Source: Methanomassiliicoccales archaeon (GTDB lineage: Archaea > Thermoplasmatota > Thermoplasmata > Methanomassiliicoccales > UBA472). Taken from it: a stretch of DNA of 9,212 bases. Made by a program: the position numbers and the translations under genes. Below the pieces are notes generated by a model. The model was given only the letters and a program-made list of their open reading frames with translations. It had not been told where the DNA came from and searched no databases. The stretch lies in assembly GCA_028679935.1 (NCBI GenBank), contig JAJRAL010000220.1, positions 1-9,212 of the forward strand, written 5' to 3'. Of the stretch, positions 1 through 5,419 are shown one piece after another (position 1 is the first letter of the stretch; each line of letters opens with the position of its first letter).

Positions 1-218
1 ATGGAACCAAGCTCGTCACGATCAACGGATGCAGGAACCGCTGCGCCGACCGCATCCTGGAGAACAATGGCATGAAGAGCGAGCACTCCTGCGTGCTCGA
101 CGACGTGGCGCAGCGAGAGATAGGGCCCTGCAAAGCGACCTGTTCGTTCGCATTTGATCCTCCGCCGGAGGACGAGATCAAGCGATTCCTCGACGTCTGC
201 AGCAAGGCGCTGCTCTGA
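1..218 (+). CDS. DGC-domain putative zinc-binding protein, 3' part
   Basis: This is the C-terminal 71 codons of a gene whose 5' end lies outside the window. The frame starts at base 3 and ends at TGA 216-218. The peptide begins GTKLVTINGCRNRCADRIL, which matches the second half of DGC-domain proteins: a beta strand, then (D/N)GC, x3, C, then a helix. These small cysteine-rich proteins are called putative zinc-binding proteins and often sit near anaerobic one-carbon or metal genes, but their function is unknown. Further cysteines follow (SCVLDD, GPCKATC, DVCSKALL), giving seven in 71 residues. The usual Asp of the motif is Asn here. The gene converges on the minus-strand zinc-ribbon gene with a 20-base gap. 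The ATG at base 1 is in another frame and is not its start. Confidence 0.75.
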   Translation, partial: GTKLVTINGCRNRCADRILENNGMKSEHSCVLDDVAQREIGPCKATCSFAFDPPPEDEIKRFLDVCSKALL

Positions 219-225
219 TCTCTAC

Positions 226-238
226 GCCAAGTCTTGGC
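226..238. repeat. Short palindrome between convergent genes
   Basis: GCCAAG-T-CTTGGC is a perfect inverted repeat with a one-base centre. It fills most of the 20-base gap between the TGA of the DGC gene and the stop of the zinc-ribbon gene, ending directly at the latter. It could help 3' end formation for both convergent genes, but there is no T-run next to it, so a terminator role is only a suggestion. Confidence 0.35.
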
Positions 239-553
239 TCAGCGCTTCTTGTTGATGCCGCGCTCATCGTAGTAGTCGTCGATGACCTTGCCCATATGAT
301 CAGCGAGGGAGCGCTCCCGGTACTCGTCTCCGACCTCGTTCATCTTCCTCAGGTAGAACTCATGGTCGCACTTCGCGCAGCGGACCTTGGGGCATCCAGA
401 GACCGAATTGGCGCAGCCCCGGCAGGCGAACGTCCTGGCGTACGTCAGGGAGAAGACGAAGCCGCAGTTCGGACAAGTGATCGTGTTCCTGACCGCGCGC
501 ATTGTGTTCGGGCTGAACCCCTTCGACTTCATCGTTTCCCAATACCCGTCCAT
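239..553 (-). CDS. Small zinc-ribbon-like protein, unknown function
   Basis: The 104-aa protein has seven cysteines in its middle third: C27-x2-C30, C44-x2-C47, C54, and C59-x2-C62 followed by D-H-E-F. The first and second pairs look like one zinc ribbon (CPNCG then CRGC). The C54/C59/C62/H64 group could form a second metal site. There is no signal peptide or membrane segment, so it should be cytosolic. The C-terminus is charged and ends GINKKR. ATG 551-553 follows a purine-rich GAGGGGAGAGGA stretch that acts as ribosome binding site. It is the last gene of the hgcAB-type operon, 10 bases after the 160-aa protein. I do not recognise the family. The position suggests a role in handling a metal or in protein interaction, but that is inference from context only. 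Confidence 0.8.
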   Translation of the reverse strand: MDGYWETMKSKGFSPNTMRAVRNTITCPNCGFVFSLTYARTFACRGCANSVSGCPKVRCAKCDHEFYLRKMNEVGDEYRERSLADHMGKVIDDYYDERGINKKR

Positions 554-563
554 TCCTCTCCCC

Positions 564-1046
564 TCACTTCTTCAGATGATGCTCGATGCTCTTCTCCGTC
601 TCGTAGTAGTCCTGGAGCACCTCGAGCTTGAACTCGTACTGATCGATGACCTTCTTGATGCCAGCGCGGGTGGCGTCCCTCACCTTGTCGTCCCAGATGC
701 CGTGCACGATCACGTGCAGGATCACGTCCGCTTCCTGGAAGCTCTTCTCGCTCAATCCTGAGGTCAGTTGCACCCCGACGTTCAGGTCCACCAGGCTCGC
801 CATCAGCGAACCGTCCGGCGAGTGCATGAACGCCTTGACGTGGCCGATGAGGTCCGCCCCGCCGGCGAAGCATTCCTTCGTGACCGTCGTCAGGAGCGCG
901 TCCATGAACCTCTTCGCTCGCTCGGGCGCGATGCCGGCTTCGTCTCGGATCTTCATCTTGGCCGCGAACTTGCCCAGCTCATCGGCGGCGCGATGCATCT
1001 CCAGGTGGAGCTCCTCCTCCTCATCCTTCGTCACCGGCCCTCTCAT
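564..1046 (-). CDS. Conserved-looking hypothetical protein coupled to the GTPase
   Basis: A 160-aa soluble protein that I cannot assign to a family. The N-terminal 35 residues are acidic and helical (KDEEEELHLEMH). The middle contains LIGHVKAFMHSPDGS (residues 67-81) and then alternating strands with ADVILHVIVHGI (107-117). The C-terminus is a long charged helix. Histidines 69, 75, 111 and 115 could bind a metal, but there is no recognised motif. Its ATG overlaps the TGA of the GTPase gene as ATGA (1043-1046), so translation of the two is probably coupled. Such coupling often marks a GTPase and its partner or substrate. Codon use looks like its neighbours. The zinc-ribbon gene follows after 10 bases. 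The gene is real by length, overlap and composition; the function is unknown. Confidence 0.8.
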   Translation of the reverse strand: MRGPVTKDEEEELHLEMHRAADELGKFAAKMKIRDEAGIAPERAKRFMDALLTTVTKECFAGGADLIGHVKAFMHSPDGSLMASLVDLNVGVQLTSGLSEKSFQEADVILHVIVHGIWDDKVRDATRAGIKKVIDQYEFKLEVLQDYYETEKSIEHHLKK

Positions 1047-1717
1047 GCGCCCACGCCTCCGTACTGCTGCCGGAGCAATTCCTTCTCAACCGCCTCGTCG
1101 TACCTCGGCGAGATGCGTGTCTCGATGATGTCTGCAATCTCCTTCAGACCCTTGCCCGTTCGCCCGGAGACGAGCATGATCTCAGCGCGTTCGTTGATGC
1201 CCCGGATCAGCTTGCGCGATTTCTCGATCTGCTCCTCGTTCGCCGCGTCGACCTTGTTGATCAGCACGACGTCCGCCTCGCGGATCTGGGTCTCGACAAG
1301 TCGCTTGACCGCGGACATGAGCAGGTCAACCCTGGTCGCGTCGACGAGGGTGATGACCGGCGCGTGCTCGATGTGCACGTCGCTCTCCGCCTCGGAGTAT
1401 TCCGCGGCCCTCTTCAGTCCCCAGGGAATCGCCACGCCAGAAGGCTCGACGATTACGATGTCGGGCTTGAACGTATTGTGCAAAACGGCGATGGTATTGG
1501 CGAAAGAGCCAGCGATCTGGCAGCAGATGCAGCCCCCGGAGATCTCCTTGGCCTTCAGGCCGTAGGTCTCGATGAACTTCGCGTCCACGTTGATCTCGCC
1601 GACATCGTTGACGATGATGGCGATGCGATGGCCCCGTTGGACGAGCTCCCTCGAGACGTCGATGAGGAGCGTCGTCTTTCCGCTCCCCAGGAAGCCAGCG
1701 ATCTGCGCTATCTTCAT
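1043..1717 (-). CDS. CobW/HypB/UreG-type (COG0523-like) metallochaperone GTPase
   Basis: A 224-aa P-loop GTPase of the SIMIBI class. Visible motifs: Walker A GFLGSGKT (8-15), NDVGEINVD (37-45), the metal-binding GGCICCQ (C63-x-C65-C66) typical of COG0523/CobW proteins, EPSG (91-94) and the guanine-specificity motif NKVD (154-157). The family uses GTP hydrolysis to deliver or insert metals (Zn, Co, Ni) or to support cobalamin-dependent enzymes. At this length it has the GTPase core but no separate CobW C-terminal domain. I start it at ATG 1715-1717 because GGAGGAG lies eight bases upstream and because the P-loop normally sits at the very N-terminus. An in-frame GTG at 1777 would add 20 residues but lacks a good ribosome site. 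It follows hgcB and overlaps the 160-aa gene by ATGA. Its place in the hgcAB operon suggests cofactor or metal maturation of HgcA/HgcB, which is inference. Confidence 0.9.
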   Translation of the reverse strand: MKIAQIAGFLGSGKTTLLIDVSRELVQRGHRIAIIVNDVGEINVDAKFIETYGLKAKEISGGCICCQIAGSFANTIAVLHNTFKPDIVIVEPSGVAIPWGLKRAAEYSEAESDVHIEHAPVITLVDATRVDLLMSAVKRLVETQIREADVVLINKVDAANEEQIEKSRKLIRGINERAEIMLVSGRTGKGLKEIADIIETRISPRYDEAVEKELLRQQYGGVGA

Positions 1718-1725
1718 GCCTTCCG

Positions 1726-1732
1726 CTCCTCC
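1726..1732 (-). promoter_or_regulatory. Ribosome binding site deciding the GTPase start
   Basis: Read on the minus strand this is GGAGGAG, eight bases before the ATG at 1717. It is the best Shine-Dalgarno sequence in the operon and argues for ATG 1717 over the GTG at 1777. Confidence 0.7.
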
Positions 1733-1786
1733 GTCTAGAAGCCGTCTAAGGAATGTCAATGTTTCGGTCTGTGCCACGCCTGTCGA

Positions 1787-2107
1787 CTAGGCGCATTCCA
1801 GATCATCGCAAGAGATGTCCTTTCCGGTCAGCGCCGCCTTGAACATCGCCGCCGCACAACCGACCGAGCTCTTGACGATGATTGCACCGGCGGGACAGTT
1901 GCGCATGCAGGCTCCGCACTCCATGCACTTGTCGTGGTCGACCATCTCAGCCTTCCCTCCGTTCAGCTTGAAGACGGCGTGCGGGCAGACGTTCGCGCAG
2001 GCGCCGCATCCGGTGCACTTCATCTTGGCGAAGCGGAGCGTGTTCGTGTCGTCCTTCAGCGGCTCGAAGACTATCGCTTCCTCGGTCAGTCGCATCATTT
2101 CCGTCAT
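1787..2107 (-). CDS. hgcB: Mercury methylation ferredoxin HgcB
   Basis: A 106-aa 2x[4Fe-4S] ferredoxin. Cluster motifs: CTGCGACANVCP (C31, C34, C37, C41) and CMECGACMRNCP (C61, C64, C67, C71). The CMECGAC form and the tail SSVGCAAAM (C84) match HgcB, the ferredoxin that keeps the HgcA corrinoid in the Co(I) state and is thought to pass Hg(II) to it. Known HgcBs end in a vicinal Cys-Cys pair. Here the end is SCDDLECA, with C100 and C105 four residues apart, so the final thiol site is unusual. I chose ATG 2105-2107, which overlaps the TGA of hgcA as ATGA (2104-2107). The open frame continues 28 codons upstream, but that part is a low-complexity Arg/Gly-rich shadow of the hgcA 3' end. Identification rests on both the sequence and the hgcA neighbour. 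Confidence 0.93.
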   Translation of the reverse strand: MTEMMRLTEEAIVFEPLKDDTNTLRFAKMKCTGCGACANVCPHAVFKLNGGKAEMVDHDKCMECGACMRNCPAGAIIVKSSVGCAAAMFKAALTGKDISCDDLECA

Positions 2108-3084
2108 ACGTACCCACCCGCCTTCAGAAGCACCGCCGCCACCTGCACTGCGACGCCGGCGACGAGCATGAACACCATCACCGGCACCCACCTGAAGATC
2201 TCCTTCTTGACACCGGTCCTGGAGGTGAAAGTGCTCGAGCCAGTGTAGTTCAGTGAGAGGAACGAGACTATCGGCGCCATGATCAGGACGTAGGTCGCGG
2301 CGTTCAGGACGAACGTGGCGTCGACCTTCGCACCGGCCAATAGAGGGTAGAGGGCGAACGGCAGGGCGAGGAGGACACCGAGCAGCATGCCCTTGGAGGC
2401 GAACTCCCTCGTCGGGATGTACGGGAGGAGGAGCGGGAACAGAACCGCGCCGCCGAGCAGCGTTGCCAGGACTGCCAGGGCGATGATCGGACCGAGCAGC
2501 AGCAGGGAAACGATCTCTGCGATGATCAGGTAATGCAGGTTGTGGACGATCTCCACCGGGACGACGGTCGCCCTCTCTCTGAGGTTGTATGTGACCTTGC
2601 GCATCTCGGGGGTCGCCTTGCCCAGCCTCATGTACTCGGGGATGTCCTTGGCCCGGACCGGCCCCCAGTCAACATGGAAGCCGCTCTTCCTTTTGACCTC
2701 CAGTCCACTGACGCCCGGTGCGGAGAGCTGAGGGAGGACAAGTCTCCGGTGGCTGACGACGCCCTCGAGCCCGAAGTCCTTGACGCATCGGACGACCTCG
2801 TCGGTGCCGAATGTGCCCTTGCCGGCGGCGCACCAGACGTTCACCCCTTTCGTATCGATGACCATTATGTACGCGTCCATGCCCTTCAGCGAGGTGCGTA
2901 CCGCGTCGAAGCTGATGGTGAGGTTGGCGCTGACGAAGACCGGCGACGCGGAGGTGGGCGAGCCGACGGAGTAGAGCCCGGGCATGACCAGGTGCTCGGA
3001 CCGCTTGTACCCGAGGCGGAAGAGCCGGTGGTCCTTCTTGTCGGCGGGAGAGAGCTCCGTGCTCACCTTGACGATCTCGACCAA
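2104..3084 (-). CDS. hgcA: Mercury methylation corrinoid protein HgcA
   Basis: A 326-aa membrane corrinoid protein that methylates Hg(II) to methylmercury. The cytosolic corrinoid domain (about 1-175) contains GLYSVGSPTSASPVFVSAN (36-54) and the diagnostic cap helix NVWCAAGKGTFGT (82-94). C85 is the residue that in known HgcA coordinates cobalt as a thiolate. VVSHRRLVLPQLSAPGV (109-125) and GPVRAKDIPEY (141-151) are also family hallmarks. About five hydrophobic helices follow (roughly 184-204, 206-222, 231-250, 257-278, 298-319), with the conserved loop TGSSTFTSRTGVKKE at 281-295 before the last. This is the normal HgcA layout and length. The start is TTG 3082-3084, supported by GGAG seven bases upstream; the next ATG (M34) would remove the conserved N-terminus. 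It lies four bases after the AbrB-type gene and overlaps hgcB by ATGA. Physiological role beyond mercury is unknown for the family. Confidence 0.97.
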   Translation of the reverse strand: MVEIVKVSTELSPADKKDHRLFRLGYKRSEHLVMPGLYSVGSPTSASPVFVSANLTISFDAVRTSLKGMDAYIMVIDTKGVNVWCAAGKGTFGTDEVVRCVKDFGLEGVVSHRRLVLPQLSAPGVSGLEVKRKSGFHVDWGPVRAKDIPEYMRLGKATPEMRKVTYNLRERATVVPVEIVHNLHYLIIAEIVSLLLLGPIIALAVLATLLGGAVLFPLLLPYIPTREFASKGMLLGVLLALPFALYPLLAGAKVDATFVLNAATYVLIMAPIVSFLSLNYTGSSTFTSRTGVKKEIFRWVPVMVFMLVAGVAVQVAAVLLKAGGYV

Positions 3085-3088
3085 CGAC

Positions 3089-3355
3089 TCACTCCCTTGC
3101 GGTTTCTTGGGCCGGGCGGACTACTTCCTTGACCCTGTCGTCGAGCTCCTTGGCCCTGAAGAGATGGATGCAGCACACCTTTCCGTTGCGGGAAGAGGTT
3201 GCGATTGCCAGCCTGTCGTCCGGTCCCACCCCGAGCTTGCGGCGTATGTCCTTTGGGAGGACCATCTGGCCCCTGTCATCTATGCCAACCACAGACTCGA
3301 CCGTGTAGCCCATCATGACCTGGCCGCACTCGCAAGACGCCTTCTTCCTTGACAT
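3089..3355 (-). CDS. AbrB/SpoVT-type HgcAB-associated protein (HgcC-like)
   Basis: An 88-aa protein with a swapped-hairpin AbrB/MazE/SpoVT DNA-binding core: SVVGIDDRGQMVLPKDIRRKLGV (21-43), followed by PDDRLAI. A protein of this kind directly next to hgcAB is, to my recollection, annotated as HgcAB-associated protein HgcC; I cannot check this here. Beyond the core it has two cysteine groups, C8-x-C10 in the N-terminal arm (SCECG) and the vicinal C61-C62 (KVCCIHL), which could bind Hg, Zn or an iron-sulfur cluster. Its ATG (3353-3355) has no Shine-Dalgarno sequence, and a TATA-like box sits at the right distance for a near-leaderless mRNA. It heads the operon, four bases before hgcA. A role as metal-responsive regulator of the operon is inference from fold, cysteines and position. 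Confidence 0.87.
   Translation of the reverse strand: MSRKKASCECGQVMMGYTVESVVGIDDRGQMVLPKDIRRKLGVGPDDRLAIATSSRNGKVCCIHLFRAKELDDRVKEVVRPAQETARE
3092..3096 (-). promoter_or_regulatory. Ribosome binding site for the TTG start of hgcA
   Basis: The minus strand reads GGGAG, seven bases before TTG 3084. It lies inside the last codons of the AbrB-type gene, so hgcA translation may be coupled to that gene. Confidence 0.6.
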
Positions 3356-3485
3356 GCTATCGGGGGAGGATGCTATGTCTGCTATTTGAATATTCTGATT
3401 TTTCAGAAAACGCTGAACTGAAGCTTGATGTTCCGTTGTCCGAGAGAGTGAAAAATGTAAGAAGTAAAGGGTTTGTGCTTTCGGC
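3356..3485 (-). promoter_or_regulatory. Intergenic region with the hgcAB operon promoter
   Basis: This 130-base A/T-rich gap separates the methyltransferase gene from the hgcAB operon. On the minus strand TTCAAATA at 3383-3390 resembles an archaeal TATA box and would place the transcript start about 4-6 bases before the ATG at 3355. The minus strand also reads CATTTTTCAC at about 3450-3457, shortly after the methyltransferase stop, a possible T-rich archaeal termination signal. No small ORF is convincing here. Confidence 0.5.
3393..3408. repeat. Palindrome at the hgcAB operon promoter (candidate operator)
   Basis: TTCTGA-TTTT-TCAGAA is a perfect 6-base inverted repeat with a 4-base spacer. 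It abuts the upstream side of the TATA-like box, where TFB would bind. That is a good position for a repressor, and the first gene of the operon encodes an AbrB-type DNA-binding protein. Binding is not shown by sequence alone. Confidence 0.4.
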
Positions 3486-4574
3486 TCAGCAGGTTATCTG
3501 GCCGTACTTCTTCGTGGTGTCCACGACCATCTTGATGTTCTCGAACTTCGTCGAGAGAGCGGGCGGGACCTCGCAGCCTGAGGCCACGATATACCTGGAG
3601 TGCAGGCCCTTTGCGCACAGAGCGGTCTTGACCTCCTGAAGGAGGTTCACGGTCGTCTTCTCGATCTTCTCCGGGCTCGAGCGGATGAATGCCTGCGGGT
3701 CGATGTTGCCAGCGACGAGGCAGTTGTCCGCGTATCCCTTCATGATCGTCTCCTTCGCGCTCGGGCTTCCCGGGATTAGCGGATACCAGGCCATGCTATA
3801 GATAGCTGGCTTCATGGCCTTGATCTGGACGTCCAGATGCGGCAGGTCGGCGCAGTTGTGTATGCAGCATGCCATTCCCTTGTCCGCCGTCTGCTTGTTC
3901 AGTGGCCTCGCGTACTGTGCCTCGAACTCCTCGTACTGCTCGTCTCCGAGGCAGCTATAGGAGCCCCATAGATAGTCCCAAACGAGACCGGCCGGCTTGG
4001 CGGTCGCGAATCCGTCGACCATCAGCGCGTCATAGGCGCTGATGTCCTTCAGGGCCTTGTGCACCGCCGAGCGGTGGTTGTACATGTCCATGAAGACCTT
4101 TTCAGCCCCTGCGCTCTGGGTGAGGATCAGCAACGGGCCTTCCAGGAATCCTGCCGTGATTACCTCCTTACCCAGCCTGTCCACGAACATCTTTGTGCCG
4201 TCGATGATCACGCCGCTGCGGCCCTTCTTGGTGTCAGGCATGGTCGCGAACTTCTTTTCATAGTCCTCGGGATTCTTGACCAGCGGGTCGACGACGAACG
4301 GCGTGTTCTGCTCGTCGAACCTCACGCCCGCGCCAAAGTCGCCAGCACAGACCGAGAGGTCCATCAGGCCTATCGCGAAGTCGTAGTCCATTGCCTTCTG
4401 CCCGGCCACGAACGCTTCCGCGTACTTCCTCGGGTCCGTGCACCACTCGGCGTATGTCGTCGGGACGCTCAGCAACCGCCTCTGGACGCCGGTAGCGATC
4501 GGATAAACGGTCAGCCTGTCGACCGGCTTGTCCTGGAGCGCGCTGACGCACCTTTCGATGTGAGACATTGCCAT
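3486..4574 (-). CDS. MtaA/CmuA-type corrinoid methyltransferase (uroporphyrinogen decarboxylase fold)
   Basis: A 362-aa cytosolic TIM-barrel enzyme of the UroD/MtaA/CmuA family. These proteins move methyl groups between a corrinoid protein and a thiol such as coenzyme M, or act as the first demethylating enzyme. The zinc site that activates the thiol is visible as H239-x-C241 (CCIHNCADLPH) and C334 (ASGCEVPP), the spacing seen in MtaA/MtbA-like proteins. Other family-like segments are AGFLEGPLLILTQ (141-153) and VAGNIDPQ (287-294). The start ATG 4572-4574 shares its A with the TAA of the corrinoid gene (TAATG), so the two are translationally coupled and very likely partners. M3 is an alternative start. 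No substrate-specific MtmB/MtbB/MttB/MtaB gene is in the window, so the methyl donor and the final acceptor are unknown. A true uroporphyrinogen decarboxylase is unlikely because of the Zn motif and partner. Confidence 0.88.
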   Translation of the reverse strand: MAMSHIERCVSALQDKPVDRLTVYPIATGVQRRLLSVPTTYAEWCTDPRKYAEAFVAGQKAMDYDFAIGLMDLSVCAGDFGAGVRFDEQNTPFVVDPLVKNPEDYEKKFATMPDTKKGRSGVIIDGTKMFVDRLGKEVITAGFLEGPLLILTQSAGAEKVFMDMYNHRSAVHKALKDISAYDALMVDGFATAKPAGLVWDYLWGSYSCLGDEQYEEFEAQYARPLNKQTADKGMACCIHNCADLPHLDVQIKAMKPAIYSMAWYPLIPGSPSAKETIMKGYADNCLVAGNIDPQAFIRSSPEKIEKTTVNLLQEVKTALCAKGLHSRYIVASGCEVPPALSTKFENIKMVVDTTKKYGQITC

Positions 4575-5212
4575 TACAGCACCGCCTTCAGCTTGTTCAC
4601 TGCCTCCTGCGCGTTGATGCCGTGCAGGTCAGCACCGATGTCGTCCGCGAACTCCTGGGACGTCGGGGCGCCGCCGATGATGATCTTGACCTTCATCCTG
4701 AGTCCGGCCTCGATCAGTCCGTCGACGCACAGCTTCATGCCGTCCATGGTCGGGGTCATGAGCGTGCTCATGGCCACAACGTTCGCGTCTTTCTCCTTCG
4801 TGTTGTTAACGAAGTTCTCGATCGGAACGTCGCGGCCGAGATCGGTCACTGACATTCCGGCTGCCGTCAGCATGGTCTTGACAAGGTTCTTCCCGATGTC
4901 GTGCACGTCGCCTTCGACCACGCCGATGACGACACCGACGCGCTTCGCCACATCCTCCTTGGGGATGTGAGGCAGGAGCACGTCCAATGCGCCGTACATC
5001 GCGTCGGCGGCAAGGAGCACCTGGGGAAGATACAGCTCGTGGACGGCGTATTTGTCGCCAACGATCGTCATCCCCTTGATCAGCCCATGGTCAATTGCGT
5101 CCAGCGCCTTGACGCCAGATTCGAGGGCGGCCTTGGCCTCCTTGATTGCCTCGTCCTTCTTGCCCCCCACAACTGACTTTTCCAGTCCTGCTAGAATCTC
5201 CTCTCTCTTCAA
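4574..5212 (-). CDS. Corrinoid (B12-binding) methyltransferase protein, MtbC/MttC-like
   Basis: A 212-aa two-domain corrinoid protein. Residues 1 to about 88 form the four-helix cap typical of methyltransferase corrinoid proteins (KGMTIVGDKYAVHELYLPQ at 46-64). Residues about 90-212 form the Rossmann-like B12 domain with GDVHDIGKN (101-109), where H104 is the lower axial cobalt ligand, then STLMTPTM (149-156) and GGAPTS (180-185). It carries the methyl group between a methyltransferase and its partner. It overlaps the MtaA-type gene by one base. The start is TTG 5210-5212: an in-frame stop lies directly upstream, the next Met is residue 48, and GGGGGTGG precedes it by seven bases. The length matches MtmC/MtbC/MttC/MtaC proteins, but the substrate class cannot be decided from the sequence. 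Expression is probably controlled by the structured leader and promoter region just upstream. Confidence 0.93.
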   Translation of the reverse strand: MKREEILAGLEKSVVGGKKDEAIKEAKAALESGVKALDAIDHGLIKGMTIVGDKYAVHELYLPQVLLAADAMYGALDVLLPHIPKEDVAKRVGVVIGVVEGDVHDIGKNLVKTMLTAAGMSVTDLGRDVPIENFVNNTKEKDANVVAMSTLMTPTMDGMKLCVDGLIEAGLRMKVKIIIGGAPTSQEFADDIGADLHGINAQEAVNKLKAVL

Positions 5213-5219
5213 TTAATTT

Positions 5220-5227
5220 CCACCCCC
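5220..5227 (-). promoter_or_regulatory. Ribosome binding site for the TTG start of the corrinoid gene
   Basis: On the minus strand GGGGGTGG lies seven bases before TTG 5212. Its first G is also the last base of the leader hairpin at 5227-5243, so folding could affect access of the ribosome. Confidence 0.6.
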
Positions 5228-5243
5228 TCGCAAAAAAAGCGAG
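5227..5243 (-). repeat. Leader hairpin with a U7 loop before the corrinoid gene
   Basis: The minus strand reads CTCGC-TTTTTTT-GCGAG, a perfect 5-base stem with a 7-T loop. With the TATA-like box at 5266-5273, transcription would start close to 5245, placing this hairpin at the very 5' end of the mRNA and directly against the Shine-Dalgarno sequence. It could stabilise the message or tune translation; the T-run could also cause early termination. The role is inferred. Confidence 0.45.
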
Positions 5244-5265
5244 TTCGCGCTCTTCAACGACAATT

Positions 5266-5273
5266 GTTAATAA
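5266..5273 (-). promoter_or_regulatory. TATA-like box of the corrinoid-methyltransferase operon
   Basis: TTATTAAC on the minus strand, preceded by A-rich bases, fits an archaeal TATA element. It implies a leader of about 30 bases before the TTG start at 5212. Confidence 0.45.
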
Positions 5274-5283
5274 GAAAGTTAGC

Positions 5284-5304
5284 ATGGATGGAGGCACCAT
5301 CCAT
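5284..5304. repeat. 8-base inverted repeat upstream of the corrinoid operon promoter
   Basis: ATGGATGG (5284-5291) and CCATCCAT (5297-5304) form a perfect inverted repeat with a 5-base spacer. It lies about 24 bases upstream of the TATA-like box centre, a usual place for an activator site. It lies outside any gene. Which protein might bind is unknown. Confidence 0.45.
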
Positions 5305-5343
5305 TAAGTCCGTTAATCGAATCCAGATGGTTCGTAAACAATT

Positions 5344-5392
5344 GAAAAACAAGGGGTTTTTCGCCGAGGAAGGGGAACTACCTATTCTCGGC
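5344..5392 (-). terminator. Tandem stem-loops after the Pro-rich membrane protein gene
   Basis: Reading leftward from the gene stop at 5420, the first stem pairs GCCGAG (5387-5392) with CTCGGC (5363-5368), extendable by a G-T pair and an A-T pair. Directly after it comes GAAAAAC / GTTTTTC (5356-5362 with 5344-5350), loop 5, which ends in a T5 run on the minus strand. The stem plus T-run order fits a terminator. It also insulates the methyltransferase operon. Confidence 0.5.
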
Positions 5393-5419
5393 TAGCGGCC
5401 TCCGTAGCCGTCTCCAGTC

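Noticed and set aside
1..60. ATG at base 1 as a gene start
   Set aside because: That frame ends after about 23 codons; the DGC-like protein runs in frame 3 and is cut by the window edge.
768..1565. 265-aa plus-strand open frame
   Set aside because: It lies opposite the GTPase and the 160-aa gene, whose minus-strand products show clear motifs; the plus-strand translation is Ser/Arg-rich with no recognisable domain.
1718..1777. GTG start adding 20 residues to the GTPase
   Set aside because: No Shine-Dalgarno sequence before it, while ATG 1717 has GGAGGAG at eight bases and places the P-loop at the N-terminus as usual. The tighter gap to hgcB keeps it possible but less likely.
2108..2191. 28-codon N-terminal extension of HgcB
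   Set aside because: Arg/Gly-rich low complexity inside the hgcA 3' end; the ATGA overlap start matches the family length.
2104..3084. HgcA as an acetyl-CoA synthase corrinoid subunit (CdhD/AcsC-type)
   Set aside because: The NVWCAAGK cap helix is shared in part with those proteins, but the short length, the C-terminal membrane helices and the overlapping HgcB point to HgcA.
4059..4970. 303-aa plus-strand open frame
   Set aside because: A shadow of the methyltransferase and corrinoid genes; composition is His/Arg/Ala-rich without motif.
5213..5419. tRNA, small RNA gene or riboswitch (for example a cobalamin riboswitch)
   Set aside because: The stretch is explained by a TATA-like box, short inverted repeats and a terminator; no cloverleaf or B12-box-like sequence is visible.
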